The translations under genes and the position numbers were made by a program. Of a DNA stretch of 64,000 bases, positions 54,067 through 63,856 are shown piece after piece; position 1 is the first letter of the stretch, and each line of letters opens with the position of its first letter. Source of the DNA: Solimonas flava DSM 18980 (GTDB taxonomy: Bacteria > Pseudomonadota > Gammaproteobacteria > Nevskiales > Nevskiaceae). The notes beneath the pieces were generated by a model, which did no database searches, had not been told where the DNA came from, and saw only the letters and a program-made list of their open reading frames with translations. Where the stretch lies: NCBI RefSeq assembly GCF_000426685.1, contig NZ_AUFV01000002.1, positions 124,001 to 188,000 of the forward strand, given 5' to 3'.

Positions 54067-54840
54067 TTAGTCTCCGGGACTGAAATCCACTAAGTTGATT
54101 CGATCCGAGAGGAGCGAGATGCCAAGTCGCGCGAGACCATCGGCGTCCCGGCGCAATTCATAGCGACGTTTTCTCAACGTTGCATCAGCCTGGGCGCCGC
54201 AGACAGCTTCAATCACAGTATCGATGTACCAACCTCCGGTTGGTTGCCGTTGCCGATGATGGGTGAGCAGCCATCGTGCAACCGCTTGTCCAATCCCTGT
54301 TGAGAGCCGCGCCACAAGGCCGGGGTCGTAGTACCGCCGGATGTCCTTGTCGAGGAATTCTTGAACGACTCGCCCCAGCTGAATCGTCCACCGAACTCGG
54401 CATTCACCGGCGAGAGCGCCGGTCAGGATTTCCCCATCAACGCGGTACCTTGCGATATCGTTGATGATGCCTCCAAGCGCTTGAACTCTTGGAGTGTAAA
54501 TCTCCACGACAGCTTCTCGTAATTCTGTTGCCAATTGCCACATCTGCTGATGGCTGTAGCGATCCGAAAGTACCCGCCGCAGCTGCGACGCATCGACATC
54601 AATGACGTGAGCTTCGATCTCCTTCGTTTGGGGATTCCTATGCGGCTTTGCATGCCGCAAGATGCCTTCATAGAGGTCGGCATGTCGTTGTCCCAATCGG
54701 CCGGAAACGATCAGGCGGCCATGCTCAGTTTCGATGGTGGCTTTGTTGAGACGCTGAGGCCGGATGGTGGCTTGGAACATCCGCACTCTGGCCGGCACTG
54801 CCGTGGTCGTCGGATTCCGTTCGCGCAGCGCTGCCATCAA
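54067..54840 (-). CDS. RepC-like replication initiator
   Basis: 257 residues. The architecture resembles IncQ RepC: an N-terminal beta/helix part (ETEHGRLIVSGRLGQRHADLYEGIL), a middle helical region and a C-terminal winged helix with ATLRKRRYELRRDADGLARLGI, close in pattern to the RepC MRKRRQRVREAL region. It is expected to bind the adjacent iterons and open the origin. It overlaps the helicase gene by 4 bp. Confidence 0.7.
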   Translation of the reverse strand: MMAALRERNPTTTAVPARVRMFQATIRPQRLNKATIETEHGRLIVSGRLGQRHADLYEGILRHAKPHRNPQTKEIEAHVIDVDASQLRRVLSDRYSHQQMWQLATELREAVVEIYTPRVQALGGIINDIARYRVDGEILTGALAGECRVRWTIQLGRVVQEFLDKDIRRYYDPGLVARLSTGIGQAVARWLLTHHRQRQPTGGWYIDTVIEAVCGAQADATLRKRRYELRRDADGLARLGISLLSDRINLVDFSPGD

Positions 54841-55748
54841 GTGCCTCGTGATGCGGTGCGATACTTTTCCGATCGCATGGCAATGTCGAGGGCGGACGGC
54901 TCTCTGCCGCTGTGATGCTTAACCCGTCGTTTTCCTGAGCTTGCTTTCAGCTGCAGGTTTGGATCAGGTAGTAAGACCCCGCCCGGATGCCGGCGCAGCC
55001 ATTTTTCAGCGGTTGGCGCGCCATAGTTCACTTTCGAAAGCCCGAACTTTACGAAGTGCCCGCGTTGCTCAGGATCAACGTCGAGTTCCTTTGCAGTCTC
55101 TGCGGTCATTCCGATCAGATAGGCCTGCCATCGGATGTTATCGGTCAAAACTGACGCACCGCGGCTGGCCTGCTGCTGATCGCCATGTCCGTTCAGGGCT
55201 GCGGCCTTGGCAGCGTGATGCAGAAAGATGATCGTGCAGCCGGACTCGGCTGCGATGGCTTCAAGTCTGGCAACAACTTCCGCCATCTCCCCTGAGTGAT
55301 TTTCATCGGCACGGTGGAATCGCCGCAGCGTGTCGATCACCAACAGGCGACGGCCATCAGCAACCTTGCGAATCTCGCTGCGCCAGTGGTCATCATTCAG
55401 GTCGGGCATCGTCCCAACAAGCGGATGAATCGAAATCCGTTCGCGGGCCATTTCGTACTGCTCCGCAGTCAGATGCGACTTGAGTGCGTGCAGTCGATGT
55501 TGAATCGCGATGTCCGGGTCTTCCGCCGGCATATATGTGACCGGTCCCGTACCCCATTCGCCGCCGAGCCCAATCAAATCGTTCGCGCTGGCGACCAACA
55601 GCAACAGCTGCAGGATCAGCATCGACTTGCCCATGCCACCCGGAGAAACAAGAGCCCCGACTGTTCCAGCCAGCAGGCCTGGCAGCACGTAGTCGAGGGG
55701 TGGCGGTGATTCATCCCAATCTGGCCACTGCAGTGAGCGAAGCGTCAT
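54837..55748 (-). CDS. repA: RepA-type hexameric replicative helicase
   Basis: 303 residues from 55748; an upstream ATG at 55802 is possible and neither has a strong ribosome site. Walker A SPGGMGKSM, Walker B LLVIDTLRRFHRADENHSG, then FLHHAAKAA and RGASVLTDNIRWQ, all typical of RSF1010 RepA helicases. It unwinds the origin for plasmid-type replication. It is second in the leftward HTH-helicase-initiator operon. Confidence 0.85.
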   Translation of the reverse strand: MTLRSLQWPDWDESPPPLDYVLPGLLAGTVGALVSPGGMGKSMLILQLLLLVASANDLIGLGGEWGTGPVTYMPAEDPDIAIQHRLHALKSHLTAEQYEMARERISIHPLVGTMPDLNDDHWRSEIRKVADGRRLLVIDTLRRFHRADENHSGEMAEVVARLEAIAAESGCTIIFLHHAAKAAALNGHGDQQQASRGASVLTDNIRWQAYLIGMTAETAKELDVDPEQRGHFVKFGLSKVNYGAPTAEKWLRRHPGGVLLPDPNLQLKASSGKRRVKHHSGREPSALDIAMRSEKYRTASRGT

Positions 55749-55764
55749 GGCGTGCCCAATCTGC

Positions 55765-56154
55765 TTACTTGGCCACAGCTTTTCGCCCTTTGGCGAAAGC
55801 ATGTGCTATCCGTTCTTTTGACCGGCCTGCGTGCGGTTTCTCTTCGGCGCGCGGCTGGTTTCCCGGTTCGACCGGATCGGCTGGCTGCTGATTGAGAGAA
55901 AGTTGAACGCGTTCTTCGATCTCGACCAGATAGCGGCGCAGGCTATCGACATGAACCTGGAGCCGTCCGCGGTTGCCGCCCATCTTCACTACTGCGAACG
56001 CAAGCGGTGCGGGGGAGCGCGGATGCGCGCGATTTCTAATCGTCTGTGGTGCGAGTCCCACGAGATGGGCGACTGCCCCGACGGGGACGAACGCTCGCCC
56101 CGCCGCGATTTCGGCAAGAAGAGCAAGAGATGTGGGAGTTGGCGGCGACTGCAT
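55765..56154 (-). CDS. HTH protein of the replication operon
   Basis: 129 residues. The N-terminal half carries a helix-turn-helix-like unit (GRAFVPVGAVAHLVGLAPQTIRNRAHPRS) as in AlpA/excisionase-type or RepF-like repressors. A Pro/Arg/Glu-rich linker and basic tail follow. It leads the replication operon and lies closest to the right end, so it may repress replication or act as excisionase. Confidence 0.6.
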   Translation of the reverse strand: MQSPPTPTSLALLAEIAAGRAFVPVGAVAHLVGLAPQTIRNRAHPRSPAPLAFAVVKMGGNRGRLQVHVDSLRRYLVEIEERVQLSLNQQPADPVEPGNQPRAEEKPHAGRSKERIAHAFAKGRKAVAK

Positions 56155-56509
56155 ATAGGCACCTGACAGTGATCCCCGACGTGCGGGAAGAGGCGTTGTC
56201 TTTCACTGTCCTGTGCCGCTGCTCACTGAGCCGCGACGCCCTCAATCTGCCATAGCTCCCGTTGCTATACAACTCGATTGTTCCGGGACTTGCGGCTCAC
56301 TGTGAGATAACGACTTTCTCTTCCTGGCCGCCCTGAAATTACCGGCGCTCCCGGTTGTCCTGCGCATCCCGAATGGTTGCAATTTTGGTTGCAGGATCGT
56401 TGCTCAAACACGGGATGGGCGGTACCATAGGGACGTAGCAATCACTCCTAAGTCTTTGTTTTATTGTCGGAGTGAGGCTGAACGATTATGTTCTGGTAAG
56501 ACGTGGAAA
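56155..56509. other. Right-end noncoding region of the island
   Basis: No gene is supported. It holds the second copy of the 20-bp end repeat (56374-56393) and leads into the attachment core at 56510. The promoter of the replication operon should also lie here. Confidence 0.6.
56374..56393. repeat. 20-bp end repeat, right copy
   Basis: Identical to 14704-14723 and in the same orientation. It lies 117 bp inside the right attachment core. Likely integrase arm-binding site. Confidence 0.65.
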
Positions 56510-56557
56510 GCGTTCGCAATGCGAAGGTCGAGGGTTCGATCCCCTTCCGCTCCACCA
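56510..56557 (+). pseudogene. 3' half of the original tRNA-Ala(CGC), with attR core
   Basis: Begins with the 10-bp core GCGTTCGCAA (56510-56519), then the rest of the anticodon stem, the T arm GAGGG-TTCGATC-CCCTT, acceptor strand CCGCTCC and CCA. The acceptor pairs with the 5' half at 14376, not with the complete copy at 14551, proving the split. Upstream sequence is not tRNA. Confidence 0.9.
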
Positions 56558-56565
56558 CTCGAATG

Positions 56566-56596
56566 AAAAAGCCGCTGCTCGTCAGCGGCTTTTTTT
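56566..56596 (+). terminator. Old tRNA-Ala terminator
   Basis: GCCGCTG-CTCGT-CAGCGGC followed by seven T, directly after the tRNA 3' half. It now lies 42 kb from the promoter it belonged to. Confidence 0.9.
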
Positions 56597-56659
56597 GTGG
56601 TCCGAGCGAACCGCGGCGGGCCTCGCCGATTCGCATGGCCGCGATGCGGGCCGCCGCCG

Positions 56660-57250
56660 CTAGGTGTCGCGCAGTTCCTGCAGGGCGCGCTCGACGGCGG
56701 CGAGCCGCTGCAACGGATCCGGCAGTTCCAGCAGTGCCTGCTGGCGTTCCGGCACGATCGGCAGCACCTCGGCGAGGCGGTAGGCGACCCAGTCGGCATC
56801 GTCGAGGCGCTGCGGCTGCGGGAAGCGTTCGGCGCCGAGATCCTCGATCAGCTTCAGCAGCAGCGAGCCGAGGGGCGCCTGCGCTTTCGGCAGCGGCGTC
56901 GGCGCGGGCGGATCGCGCAGTTCGACGTCGGCGACGATCAATCCGTCCTGCTGCGTGCGCCGGTCGACGATGCGGAACGGCGAGACGCCCTGGGCGACGA
57001 TCGTGAACAGGCCGGGCGAGGGCACCTGCCATTCGGCGATGCGTGCCGTGCAGCCGATTTCGCAGGGGATCGCCGGACGGCCGACCTCGAAGCCGGCGCG
57101 GATCAGCGCGACGCCGAACGGCGCATCGTCGCGCAGGCAGGCCTTGGTCATGTCGACGTAGCGCGGCTCGAAGATGCGCAGCGGCAGGCGGCCATCCGGA
57201 TAGAGCACGGTGCCCAGCGGGAAGATCGGGATCTGCAGCGTCGTCGTCAT
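56660..57250 (-). CDS. LON-substrate-binding-domain protein
   Basis: 196 residues, covering the N-terminal (substrate-binding) domain of Lon alone: LQIPIFPLGTVLYPDGRLPLRIFEPRYVDM, FGVALI and CEIGCTARI are typical. No ATPase or protease part. Stand-alone proteins like this (YcaO-unrelated, often annotated as peptidase S16 LON-domain protein) have no defined role. ATG at 57250 follows GGAGAAC. Divergent from tex. Confidence 0.88.
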   Translation of the reverse strand: MTTTLQIPIFPLGTVLYPDGRLPLRIFEPRYVDMTKACLRDDAPFGVALIRAGFEVGRPAIPCEIGCTARIAEWQVPSPGLFTIVAQGVSPFRIVDRRTQQDGLIVADVELRDPPAPTPLPKAQAPLGSLLLKLIEDLGAERFPQPQRLDDADWVAYRLAEVLPIVPERQQALLELPDPLQRLAAVERALQELRDT

Positions 57251-57345
57251 GGCACGCGTCGTTCTCCGGGCTGCCATCATCGCACCGCGGCGCGGCACTG
57301 CAAGCCGGCGTGTCCGCTGGCGGACCGATGCGATCGGCCCGGCGT

Positions 57346-57375
57346 TTGAGCCGCCCGGCGCCCGGTGGGTAGAAT
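57346..57375 (+). promoter_or_regulatory. Possible sigma-70 promoter of tex
   Basis: TTGAGC (57346-57351), an 18-bp spacer, TAGAAT (57370-57375), about 200 bp before tex. No other feature is seen in the 57251-57579 divergent gap. Confidence 0.4.
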
Positions 57376-57579
57376 CCGGCGGCGACGCGGCCCCGCGTCC
57401 ACAAAAGAACGAACGACCGCCGATCGAGGAATCCCGGCGGACGCGGGCGACGAGGCCCCGTCCACCATCAGTGACCGACGCCTGCCGCCGCGACGCGGCC
57501 CATCGAAACCTTTTCCCGCCCCGGTGCCGCTGCCGGCCGCCACGTGCGTCCCGCCCCCGCGCCGCCACGAATGCCCTTC

Positions 57580-59919
57580 ATGTCCATCCAAGACCGCATT
57601 GCCCTGAAGATCGCCGGCGAGATCGCCGCCCAGCCGCGCCAGGTCGCCGCCGCCGTCGAACTGCTCGACGAGGGCGCGACCGTGCCGTTCATCGCCCGCT
57701 ACCGCAAGGAAGCGACCGGCGGCCTCGACGATACGCAGCTGCGCCTGCTCGAGGAGCGGCTGGCCTATCTGCGCGAGCTGGAGGCGCGGCGGCAGACGGT
57801 GCTGGAATCGATTCGCGCGCAGGGCAAGTTGAGCGAGGAGCTGGAGGGCAAGATCGCCGCGATCGAAACCAAGGCCGAGCTCGAAGATCTCTATCTGCCG
57901 TACAAGCCCAAGCGCCGCACGCGCGCCGAGATCGCGCGCGAGAAGGGGCTCGGGCCGCTGGCCGACGCGCTGTTCGACGATCGTGCGCTGGTCCCCGAGC
58001 AGGCCGCCGCCGCCTATCTCGGCGAGCAGGTGCCGGACGTGAAGAGCGCCCTCGACGGCGCGCGCGACATCCTGATGGAGCGCTTCGCCGAGAACGCCGA
58101 ACTGCTCGGGCGGCTGCGTCAGTACCTGAAGGACCATGCGCAGCTGCGCGCGCGGGTCGTCGACGGCAAGCAGGAGGCCGGCGCCAAGTTCTCCGACTAC
58201 TTCGATCATCGCGAGCGCTGGGCCAGCGTGCCGAGCCATCGCGCGCTGGCGATGCTGCGCGGCCGCAACGAGGAAGTGCTGATGCTGGAGATCGAGATCG
58301 ACGCCGACGACGCGTCGCCGGTCAAGCCGGCCGAGAAGATGGTCGCCGAAGCCTTTGGCATTCCGCTGCAGGGCGTTGCCGCGGACGCCTGGCTGCTGGA
58401 GGTCGCGCGCTGGACCTGGCGTGTGAAGCTGCAGTTCTCGCTGTCGCTCGATCTGATGATGGACATGCGCGAGCGCGCCGAGGAGGAGGCGATTCGCGTG
58501 TTCGCGCGCAACCTCAAGGATCTGCTGCTGGCGGCGCCGGCCGGTTCGCGGTCGACGATGGGCCTCGATCCCGGCATTCGCACCGGCGTCAAGGTCGCCG
58601 TCGTCGACGGCACCGGCAAGCTCGTCGAGACGGCCACGGTCTATCCGTTCCAGCCGCGCAACGATGTGCGCGGCGCACAGGCCGAGTTGGCGAAGCTGAT
58701 CGCCCGACACCAGGTCGAGCTGATCGCGATCGGCAACGGTACCGCCTCGCGCGAGACCGACAAGCTGGTGTCCGAACTGCTCGCGGCGCTGCCGGCGCCA
58801 AAGCCGATCAAGATCGTCGTCAGCGAGGCCGGCGCCTCGGTCTACTCCGCGTCGGCGACCGCGGCGGCCGAGTTCCCCGATCTCGATGTCTCGCTGCGTG
58901 GCGCGGTGTCGATCGCGCGCCGCCTGCAGGATCCGCTCGCCGAGCTGGTGAAGATCGAGCCCAAGTCGATCGGCGTCGGCCAGTACCAGCACGATGTCGA
59001 CCAGCATCGGCTCGCCAAGGCGCTCGATGCCGTCGTCGAGGATGCGGTCAACGCGGTCGGCGTCGATCTCAATACCGCATCGGCTTCATTGCTCGCGCGC
59101 GTCTCCGGTCTGGGCGCTTCGCTCGCCGAGGCGGTCGTCCAGCATCGCAACCAGGTCGGGCCGTTCCGGACGCGCAAGGCCCTGCTCGAGGTCGCCCGGC
59201 TCGGGCCGAAGACCTTCGAACAGTGCGCCGGCTTCCTGCGCATCCGCGACGGCGACGAGCCGCTCGATGCCTCGGCCGTGCACCCGGAGGCCTACGAAGT
59301 CGCCGCGCGGATCGTCGCCGCCTGCGGTCGCGACGTGCGTACGCTGATGGGCGACAGTAAGGCGCTCAAGGCGCTGGACCCGCGCGTGTTCGCCGACGAC
59401 AAGTTCGGCCTGCCGACGGTGCGCGACATCATCGGCGAGCTGGAGAAGCCCGGTCGCGATCCGCGTCCCGGCTTCAAGACCGCGAGCTTCCTCGACGACG
59501 TGCACGAGATCGCCGACCTCAAGCCGGGCATGGTGCTCGAAGGCACGGTGACCAACGTCGCCGCGTTCGGTGCCTTCGTCGACATCGGCGTGCACCAGGA
59601 CGGGCTCGTGCACGTTTCGCAGCTCGCCGACCGCTTCGTCAAGGACCCGCACGAGGTAGTGAAGGCCGGCGACGTCGTCAAGGTGCGCGTCGTCGACGTC
59701 GACGCCAAACGCAAGCGCATCGCGCTGTCGATGAAGAAAGATGACGGCAGCGCTGCGCGTCAGCCCGGTCCGCGCGGCGACGCGCCGCGCGGCCGCGACC
59801 GTGGTCAGAACGATGGGCGCAATGCGCGCGGCGGCAACAGCCGTCCGCCGCAGGCGGCCGCCAAGCCGCAGCAGGGTTCGCTTGGCGCCGCGCTGCTGGA
59901 AGCGATGAAGCGCAAATAA
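57580..59919 (+). CDS. tex: Tex RNA-binding transcription accessory protein
   Basis: 779 residues from the ATG at 57580 (another at 57571). Features in order: N-terminal helical Tex region ([21 protein letters not shown]), YqgF-like domain ([20 protein letters not shown]), helix-hairpin-helix pair ([19 protein letters not shown]), and a C-terminal S1 domain ([33 protein letters not shown]). A basic Arg/Gly tail ends the protein. It binds nucleic acid in the cytoplasm and influences transcription. Confidence 0.96.
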   Translation: MSIQDRIALKIAGEIAAQPRQVAAAVELLDEGATVPFIARYRKEATGGLDDTQLRLLEERLAYLRELEARRQTVLESIRAQGKLSEELEGKIAAIETKAELEDLYLPYKPKRRTRAEIAREKGLGPLADALFDDRALVPEQAAAAYLGEQVPDVKSALDGARDILMERFAENAELLGRLRQYLKDHAQLRARVVDGKQEAGAKFSDYFDHRERWASVPSHRALAMLRGRNEEVLMLEIEIDADDASPVKPAEKMVAEAFGIPLQGVAADAWLLEVARWTWRVKLQFSLSLDLMMDMRERAEEEAIRVFARNLKDLLLAAPAGSRSTMGLDPGIRTGVKVAVVDGTGKLVETATVYPFQPRNDVRGAQAELAKLIARHQVELIAIGNGTASRETDKLVSELLAALPAPKPIKIVVSEAGASVYSASATAAAEFPDLDVSLRGAVSIARRLQDPLAELVKIEPKSIGVGQYQHDVDQHRLAKALDAVVEDAVNAVGVDLNTASASLLARVSGLGASLAEAVVQHRNQVGPFRTRKALLEVARLGPKTFEQCAGFLRIRDGDEPLDASAVHPEAYEVAARIVAACGRDVRTLMGDSKALKALDPRVFADDKFGLPTVRDIIGELEKPGRDPRPGFKTASFLDDVHEIADLKPGMVLEGTVTNVAAFGAFVDIGVHQDGLVHVSQLADRFVKDPHEVVKAGDVVKVRVVDVDAKRKRIALSMKKDDGSAARQPGPRGDAPRGRDRGQNDGRNARGGNSRPPQAAAKPQQGSLGAALLEAMKRK

Positions 59920-59983
59920 ACGCGGGGTAGATGCTTCCGTGCGCCGGCGCGGGCGCGGCGGCACTTTACTTCCGCGATCTTAA

Positions 59984-60000
59984 GTAACAATATTTGTTAC
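59984..60000 (+). promoter_or_regulatory. Palindromic operator touching the Rrf2 start codon
   Basis: GTAACAA-TAT-TTGTTAC is a perfect 7-3-7 palindrome ending one base before the ATG at 60001. It is the likely self-binding site of the Rrf2 protein. There is no room for a ribosome site between it and the start codon other than within the palindrome. Confidence 0.7.
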
Positions 60001-60456
60001 ATGAAAAAGGACAGCCGACTTTCGTCGATCCTGCACGTGCTTCTGCACATGGCGCACAGCGATCGGTCGATGACATCCGAAGAGCTCGCCACTTTTCTGC
60101 AGACCCATCCGGTGGTCGTCCGGCGCACGATGTCCGGCTTGCGCGAGCTCGGCTATGTGCGCGCGACCAAAGGCCATGGCGGCGGCTGGATGCTTTGCGC
60201 GAACTGGCAGACCGTGACGTTGCGCGATATCTACGACGCCGTCGGTTGCCCGCCGGTTTTCGCGCTCGGCCATCGGCTCGAAGAGCCGCAGTGTCTGGTC
60301 GAGCAGGCCGTCAACGAAGCGCTGGACGACGCGTTCCGCGAGGCCGAGGCCCTGCTGATCGGGCGGCTGGCGCACGTCACGCTCGCCGATCTGGCGGCCG
60401 ACTTCAGCCGGCGCTGCCGACAGCGTCCGCAACGGAGGATCGCGCATGGCCATTGA
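60001..60456 (+). CDS. Rrf2-family transcriptional regulator
   Basis: 151 residues. The N-terminal winged helix (SSILHVLLHMAHSDRSMTSEELATFLQTHPVVVRRTMSGLRELGYVRATKGHGGGW) is standard Rrf2. Cysteines at 66, 83 and 98 do not match the close-spaced IscR/NsrR cluster set, so an iron-sulfur cluster is doubtful; YwnA-like, thiol or other sensing is possible. It overlaps the flavoprotein gene by 11 bp and probably controls it. Confidence 0.88.
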   Translation: MKKDSRLSSILHVLLHMAHSDRSMTSEELATFLQTHPVVVRRTMSGLRELGYVRATKGHGGGWMLCANWQTVTLRDIYDAVGCPPVFALGHRLEEPQCLVEQAVNEALDDAFREAEALLIGRLAHVTLADLAADFSRRCRQRPQRRIAHGH

Positions 60457-61345
60457 GCCGGCATACGAGGTGATCGTCGTCGGGGGCAGCTACGCCGGAC
60501 TCTCGGCGGCGCTGCAGTTGGCACGTGCCCGCCGGCGCGTACTGGTGATCGATGGCGGTATCCGGCGCAATCGATTTGCACCGACTTCGCACGGCTTCCT
60601 CGGACAGGACGGACGCGCGCCGGGCGATATCGTGGCGGATGGCCGGGCGCAGCTGCTTGCTTATCCGAATGTGCATTGGCATGACGGCGAAGTACAGGAT
60701 GCGCTTCGCGACAGTGAAGGCTTCATCGTGTCGTGCGGCGATGGATTTCGCGCGAGCGGCGCGCGGCTCATCCTGGCGACCGGTGTGCGTGACGAACTGC
60801 CGGCGGTGGACGGCCTGGCCGAACGCTGGGGGCGCTCGGTATTCCACTGCCCGTACTGCCACGGCTATGAACTGCACGAAGGGCGAATCGGGGTGATCGC
60901 CGTCGGCGCGCTGTCGATGCATCACGCACTGATGCTGCCGGACTGGGGACGGGTGACGTTCTTCGTCAACGGCAGCTTCGAGCCGGACGATGCGCAGCGC
61001 GCGGCGCTGACGGCACGCGGTGTGAGCCTCGAGGGGCGCGGCATCGCGTGCGTGAGCGAGGTGGCGACGGTCGTGCTCGCCGACGGAAGCCGATGCGTGC
61101 TTGACGGCCTGTTCGTGGCGAGCCGCCTGCGCATGGCCAGCGCGTTGGCCGAATGGCTCGGCTGCGACTTCGACGAAGGTCCTCTGGGGAGGACGATTCG
61201 CACCGACGCGACGAAGAGGACGACGGTGCGGGGCGTGCTCGCTTGCGGTGACGCGGCGCGCATGGCGGGCAGCATTGCGCTCGCCGTCGGTGACGGCACG
61301 ATGGCCGGCGTGTCGGCGCATCAATCGCTGATGTTCGGATGGTGA
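60446..61345 (+). CDS. Thioredoxin-reductase-like flavoprotein
   Basis: 299 residues. FAD site VIVVGGSYAGLSAALQLARA, redox-active CPYC in FHCPYCHGYEL and the second FAD motif GVLACGDAARMAGSIALAVGDG. The middle NADPH-binding part lacks a clear GxGxxA/G motif (GVIAVGALSMHHAL), so its electron donor may differ. It is coupled to the Rrf2 gene, an arrangement common in thiol-stress responses. Confidence 0.88.
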   Translation: MAIEPAYEVIVVGGSYAGLSAALQLARARRRVLVIDGGIRRNRFAPTSHGFLGQDGRAPGDIVADGRAQLLAYPNVHWHDGEVQDALRDSEGFIVSCGDGFRASGARLILATGVRDELPAVDGLAERWGRSVFHCPYCHGYELHEGRIGVIAVGALSMHHALMLPDWGRVTFFVNGSFEPDDAQRAALTARGVSLEGRGIACVSEVATVVLADGSRCVLDGLFVASRLRMASALAEWLGCDFDEGPLGRTIRTDATKRTTVRGVLACGDAARMAGSIALAVGDGTMAGVSAHQSLMFGW

Positions 61346-61594
61346 GAAACCGGGCGCCGGCAGTTTCCGGATGGCCGCGGCGTCATTGCCGATGACGGCT
61401 GCGCGTCGATATCGCCCGGAGGCCGCTGCGGAGCCGAGGCGCCCGGGCGGCACGTCGCGGTTCGCCGCCGCCGTGCCCGCGGCGTGACGGCGGTCGATTG
61501 ATCTGCGGGTCGGATCGCCCGGTGCGTGCCGACTTCGGTCGCGAGTGCCCCCGCGGGCGGTGAACCGCCGCGCCGGCGCGAATGCCGCGGCGCC

Positions 61595-63733
61595 CTATTC
61601 CTTCCAGCTGATACCGAAGCCCGCGAGCACCGCAAAACCCGGCCCCGGTTCGTAGTAGCGGCCGTTGCCGTCGTTGACGATCACCGAGCCGACGTAGTCG
61701 CGGTCGAACAGGTTGTCGAGCTGGACGAAGGTACGCAGGCGCAGCGCCGGCAGATCGAAGACGTAGCCGCCGTCGAGTCCGACGATTGCGTACGAGGGCG
61801 CGGATTCGCTGTTGCGGTCGTCGACGGCGACGCGGCTCAGGTAGCGCGCGTCGAGGCCGGCGTGCCAGCCGCGCTCGCCGCCCCAGCCGAGGCGCGCGTA
61901 GAGATTCGATTCCGGAATGCCGGGAATGCGCGCGCCGGCCGGGATGGTCGTGTTGAGCGCGGTGCACGGTGTGCCGGAGCAGGCCTGGTAGTCCTCGCGC
62001 ACGCGCGCGTTCAGCAGCGTGTAGGCGAGGTCCAAGCGCCAGCGCCCGGCGAAGCGGCTCGACAGTTGCGCCTCGGCGCCCTGGCGTCGCGTGCGGCCGG
62101 CGTTGCCGTAGGCGGTGCGGCCGCCGCTGTTGCTGAGCACGACCAGCTCGTCCTTCGTTTCGGTGTCGAACACCGCAAGCTGCGCCTGCGTTTGCGCGCC
62201 GAGCTTGAACTTGGCGCCGAGTTCGGCGTTGTCGCTGCGCGCGGGCTTGAGCGCGAAGTTGAGTCCGGCCTCGGCGGGCGTCGTCGCCTGCTCGATCGGA
62301 CGGTAGGCGAGCTCGGCGAAGGTCGGCGTCTCGAAGCCGCGGCCGTACGAGCCGTACAGATGCACGCGCTCGCTGGCACGGAACAGCAGTCCGGCGACCG
62401 GCGTGACCGCCGCATAGTCCTTGCTGCCGCTGTCGTCCGGATTGCCGCTGGCGATGTAGCGGTCTTCGGACTTGAAGGCGACGCGGCTGTTGCGCAGGCC
62501 GGCGCTGACGTCCCAGCGTTCGGCGAAGCGCCAGTTCGCCTGCAGGTATTGATCGAAGTTCCAGACCGTGTTGATCTCGTTGCGGCGCAGGCGGCCTTTC
62601 ACGCCGAGCTCGCTGCCGACGAAGTTCTCGTAACCCTGGCGATGCTGGCGCAGATCGTCCCAGGCGAGGCCGGCGACCAGCGTCCACGGCCGTTCGGGGC
62701 TGCCGCCGCGCCAGCGCCAGCGGGCCTCGGCGCCGCCGTAGTCGGTCGACAGATCGACCACGCCGCCGGCGTGTCCGGCGTTGTTCGTCTGCGTCGCGGC
62801 CGGGATCGCCAGGAACTGCTCGACGCCGCGGCCGCCGGCGTAGGCCATTAGCTCCAGGCTCTGCGCGTCGCTGAAACGGTGTTCCCAGATCGTGCCGCCC
62901 TGCGTCTGGTCGACGTGCTTGCGCGTGTCGTACTGCAGCGCCTGCGGCGCCGCCTGCGCCGGGTTCTGCTCGAACTGGGCGCGCGTCAGGCCGAGCGGAT
63001 CGAGCGCTTCGGGCGAAGCGAAGGCATTGAGCACGAGCGTGACGCGGTCGCGTTCGCTGGCGTGCAGATTCAGCTTGCCGTTGAACGAGCGGCGCTCGGC
63101 GGCGCTGTGGTCGCGAAAGCCTTCGGTTTCGAAGTTCGAGAACGCGAGGTTGTAGTCGGCGGCGCCGAACGTGCCGTTGGCGCCGAGGCTTTCGCGATAG
63201 CTGTCGAAGCTGCCGCCGGCGAAGCCGCCGTAGACGGTCGGCGTGCCGCCGTCGGCGGTGAACAGCTGGATGACGCCGCCGGATGAGTTGCCGTACAGCG
63301 CCGAGAACGGGCCGCGCAGCACCTCGACGCGGCCGGCGCTGGCGAGGTTGAAGTGCGAGATCTGGCCCTGGCCGTCCGGCTGCGTCGCCGGAATGCCGTC
63401 GACATAGAGCCGCACGCCGCGGATGCCGAACGCCGAGCGCGTTCCGAAACCGCGGATCGACAGCTGCGTGTCCTGCGCGTAGTTCTGGCGATCGCGCGCG
63501 AGCAGGCCGGGAATGTCGGCGAGTCCTTCCGACAGATTGACCGCGAGCGTGTCGTCGCGGAAACGGCGGCCGTCGATGACGTCGATCGAGGCCGGCACGT
63601 CGAAGGCGGCCAGCGGCGCGCGCGTCGCGGTGACGACCACGGTTTCGACGTCGCCGGCTTCGGGGGCGGCGGTCGCGTCGAGGCTGCAGGCCAGCGCCAG
63701 CGCGCCGGCCGTCAGGCCGGAAGCAATACGCAT
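61595..63733 (-). CDS. TonB-dependent outer-membrane receptor
   Basis: 712 residues from the ATG at 63733; the frame extends to 63850 but the signal peptide (MRIASGLTAGALALACSLDATAA) begins here. TonB box-like VETVVVTATR, plug with SIRGFGTRSAFGIRGVRLYVDGIPATQPDGQG and VEVLRGPFSALYGNSSGGVIQLFT, then a full barrel. It resembles FecA/IutA-type or copper-type (OprC) receptors in size. Ends SWKE without the usual terminal aromatic. Ligand unknown. Confidence 0.9.
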   Translation of the reverse strand: MRIASGLTAGALALACSLDATAAPEAGDVETVVVTATRAPLAAFDVPASIDVIDGRRFRDDTLAVNLSEGLADIPGLLARDRQNYAQDTQLSIRGFGTRSAFGIRGVRLYVDGIPATQPDGQGQISHFNLASAGRVEVLRGPFSALYGNSSGGVIQLFTADGGTPTVYGGFAGGSFDSYRESLGANGTFGAADYNLAFSNFETEGFRDHSAAERRSFNGKLNLHASERDRVTLVLNAFASPEALDPLGLTRAQFEQNPAQAAPQALQYDTRKHVDQTQGGTIWEHRFSDAQSLELMAYAGGRGVEQFLAIPAATQTNNAGHAGGVVDLSTDYGGAEARWRWRGGSPERPWTLVAGLAWDDLRQHRQGYENFVGSELGVKGRLRRNEINTVWNFDQYLQANWRFAERWDVSAGLRNSRVAFKSEDRYIASGNPDDSGSKDYAAVTPVAGLLFRASERVHLYGSYGRGFETPTFAELAYRPIEQATTPAEAGLNFALKPARSDNAELGAKFKLGAQTQAQLAVFDTETKDELVVLSNSGGRTAYGNAGRTRRQGAEAQLSSRFAGRWRLDLAYTLLNARVREDYQACSGTPCTALNTTIPAGARIPGIPESNLYARLGWGGERGWHAGLDARYLSRVAVDDRNSESAPSYAIVGLDGGYVFDLPALRLRTFVQLDNLFDRDYVGSVIVNDGNGRYYEPGPGFAVLAGFGISWKE

Positions 63734-63856
63734 CACGAGAAAATCCTCCGCTGCGCACGCGCCGGGCCGGCGGTCCGCTGGTTCTTGTGTTCGGAGCGGT
63801 CGATTCTCGGTGCGCGGCGCCGCTGCCGCAAGCCGTGCGCCCCGGCGCACGGCGGG

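Noticed and set aside
56448-57404. Minus-strand frame ending in GAEGDRTLDLRIANAFH
   Set aside because: Same antisense-tRNA artefact over the tRNA-Ala 3' half, joined to a shadow of the LON-domain gene.
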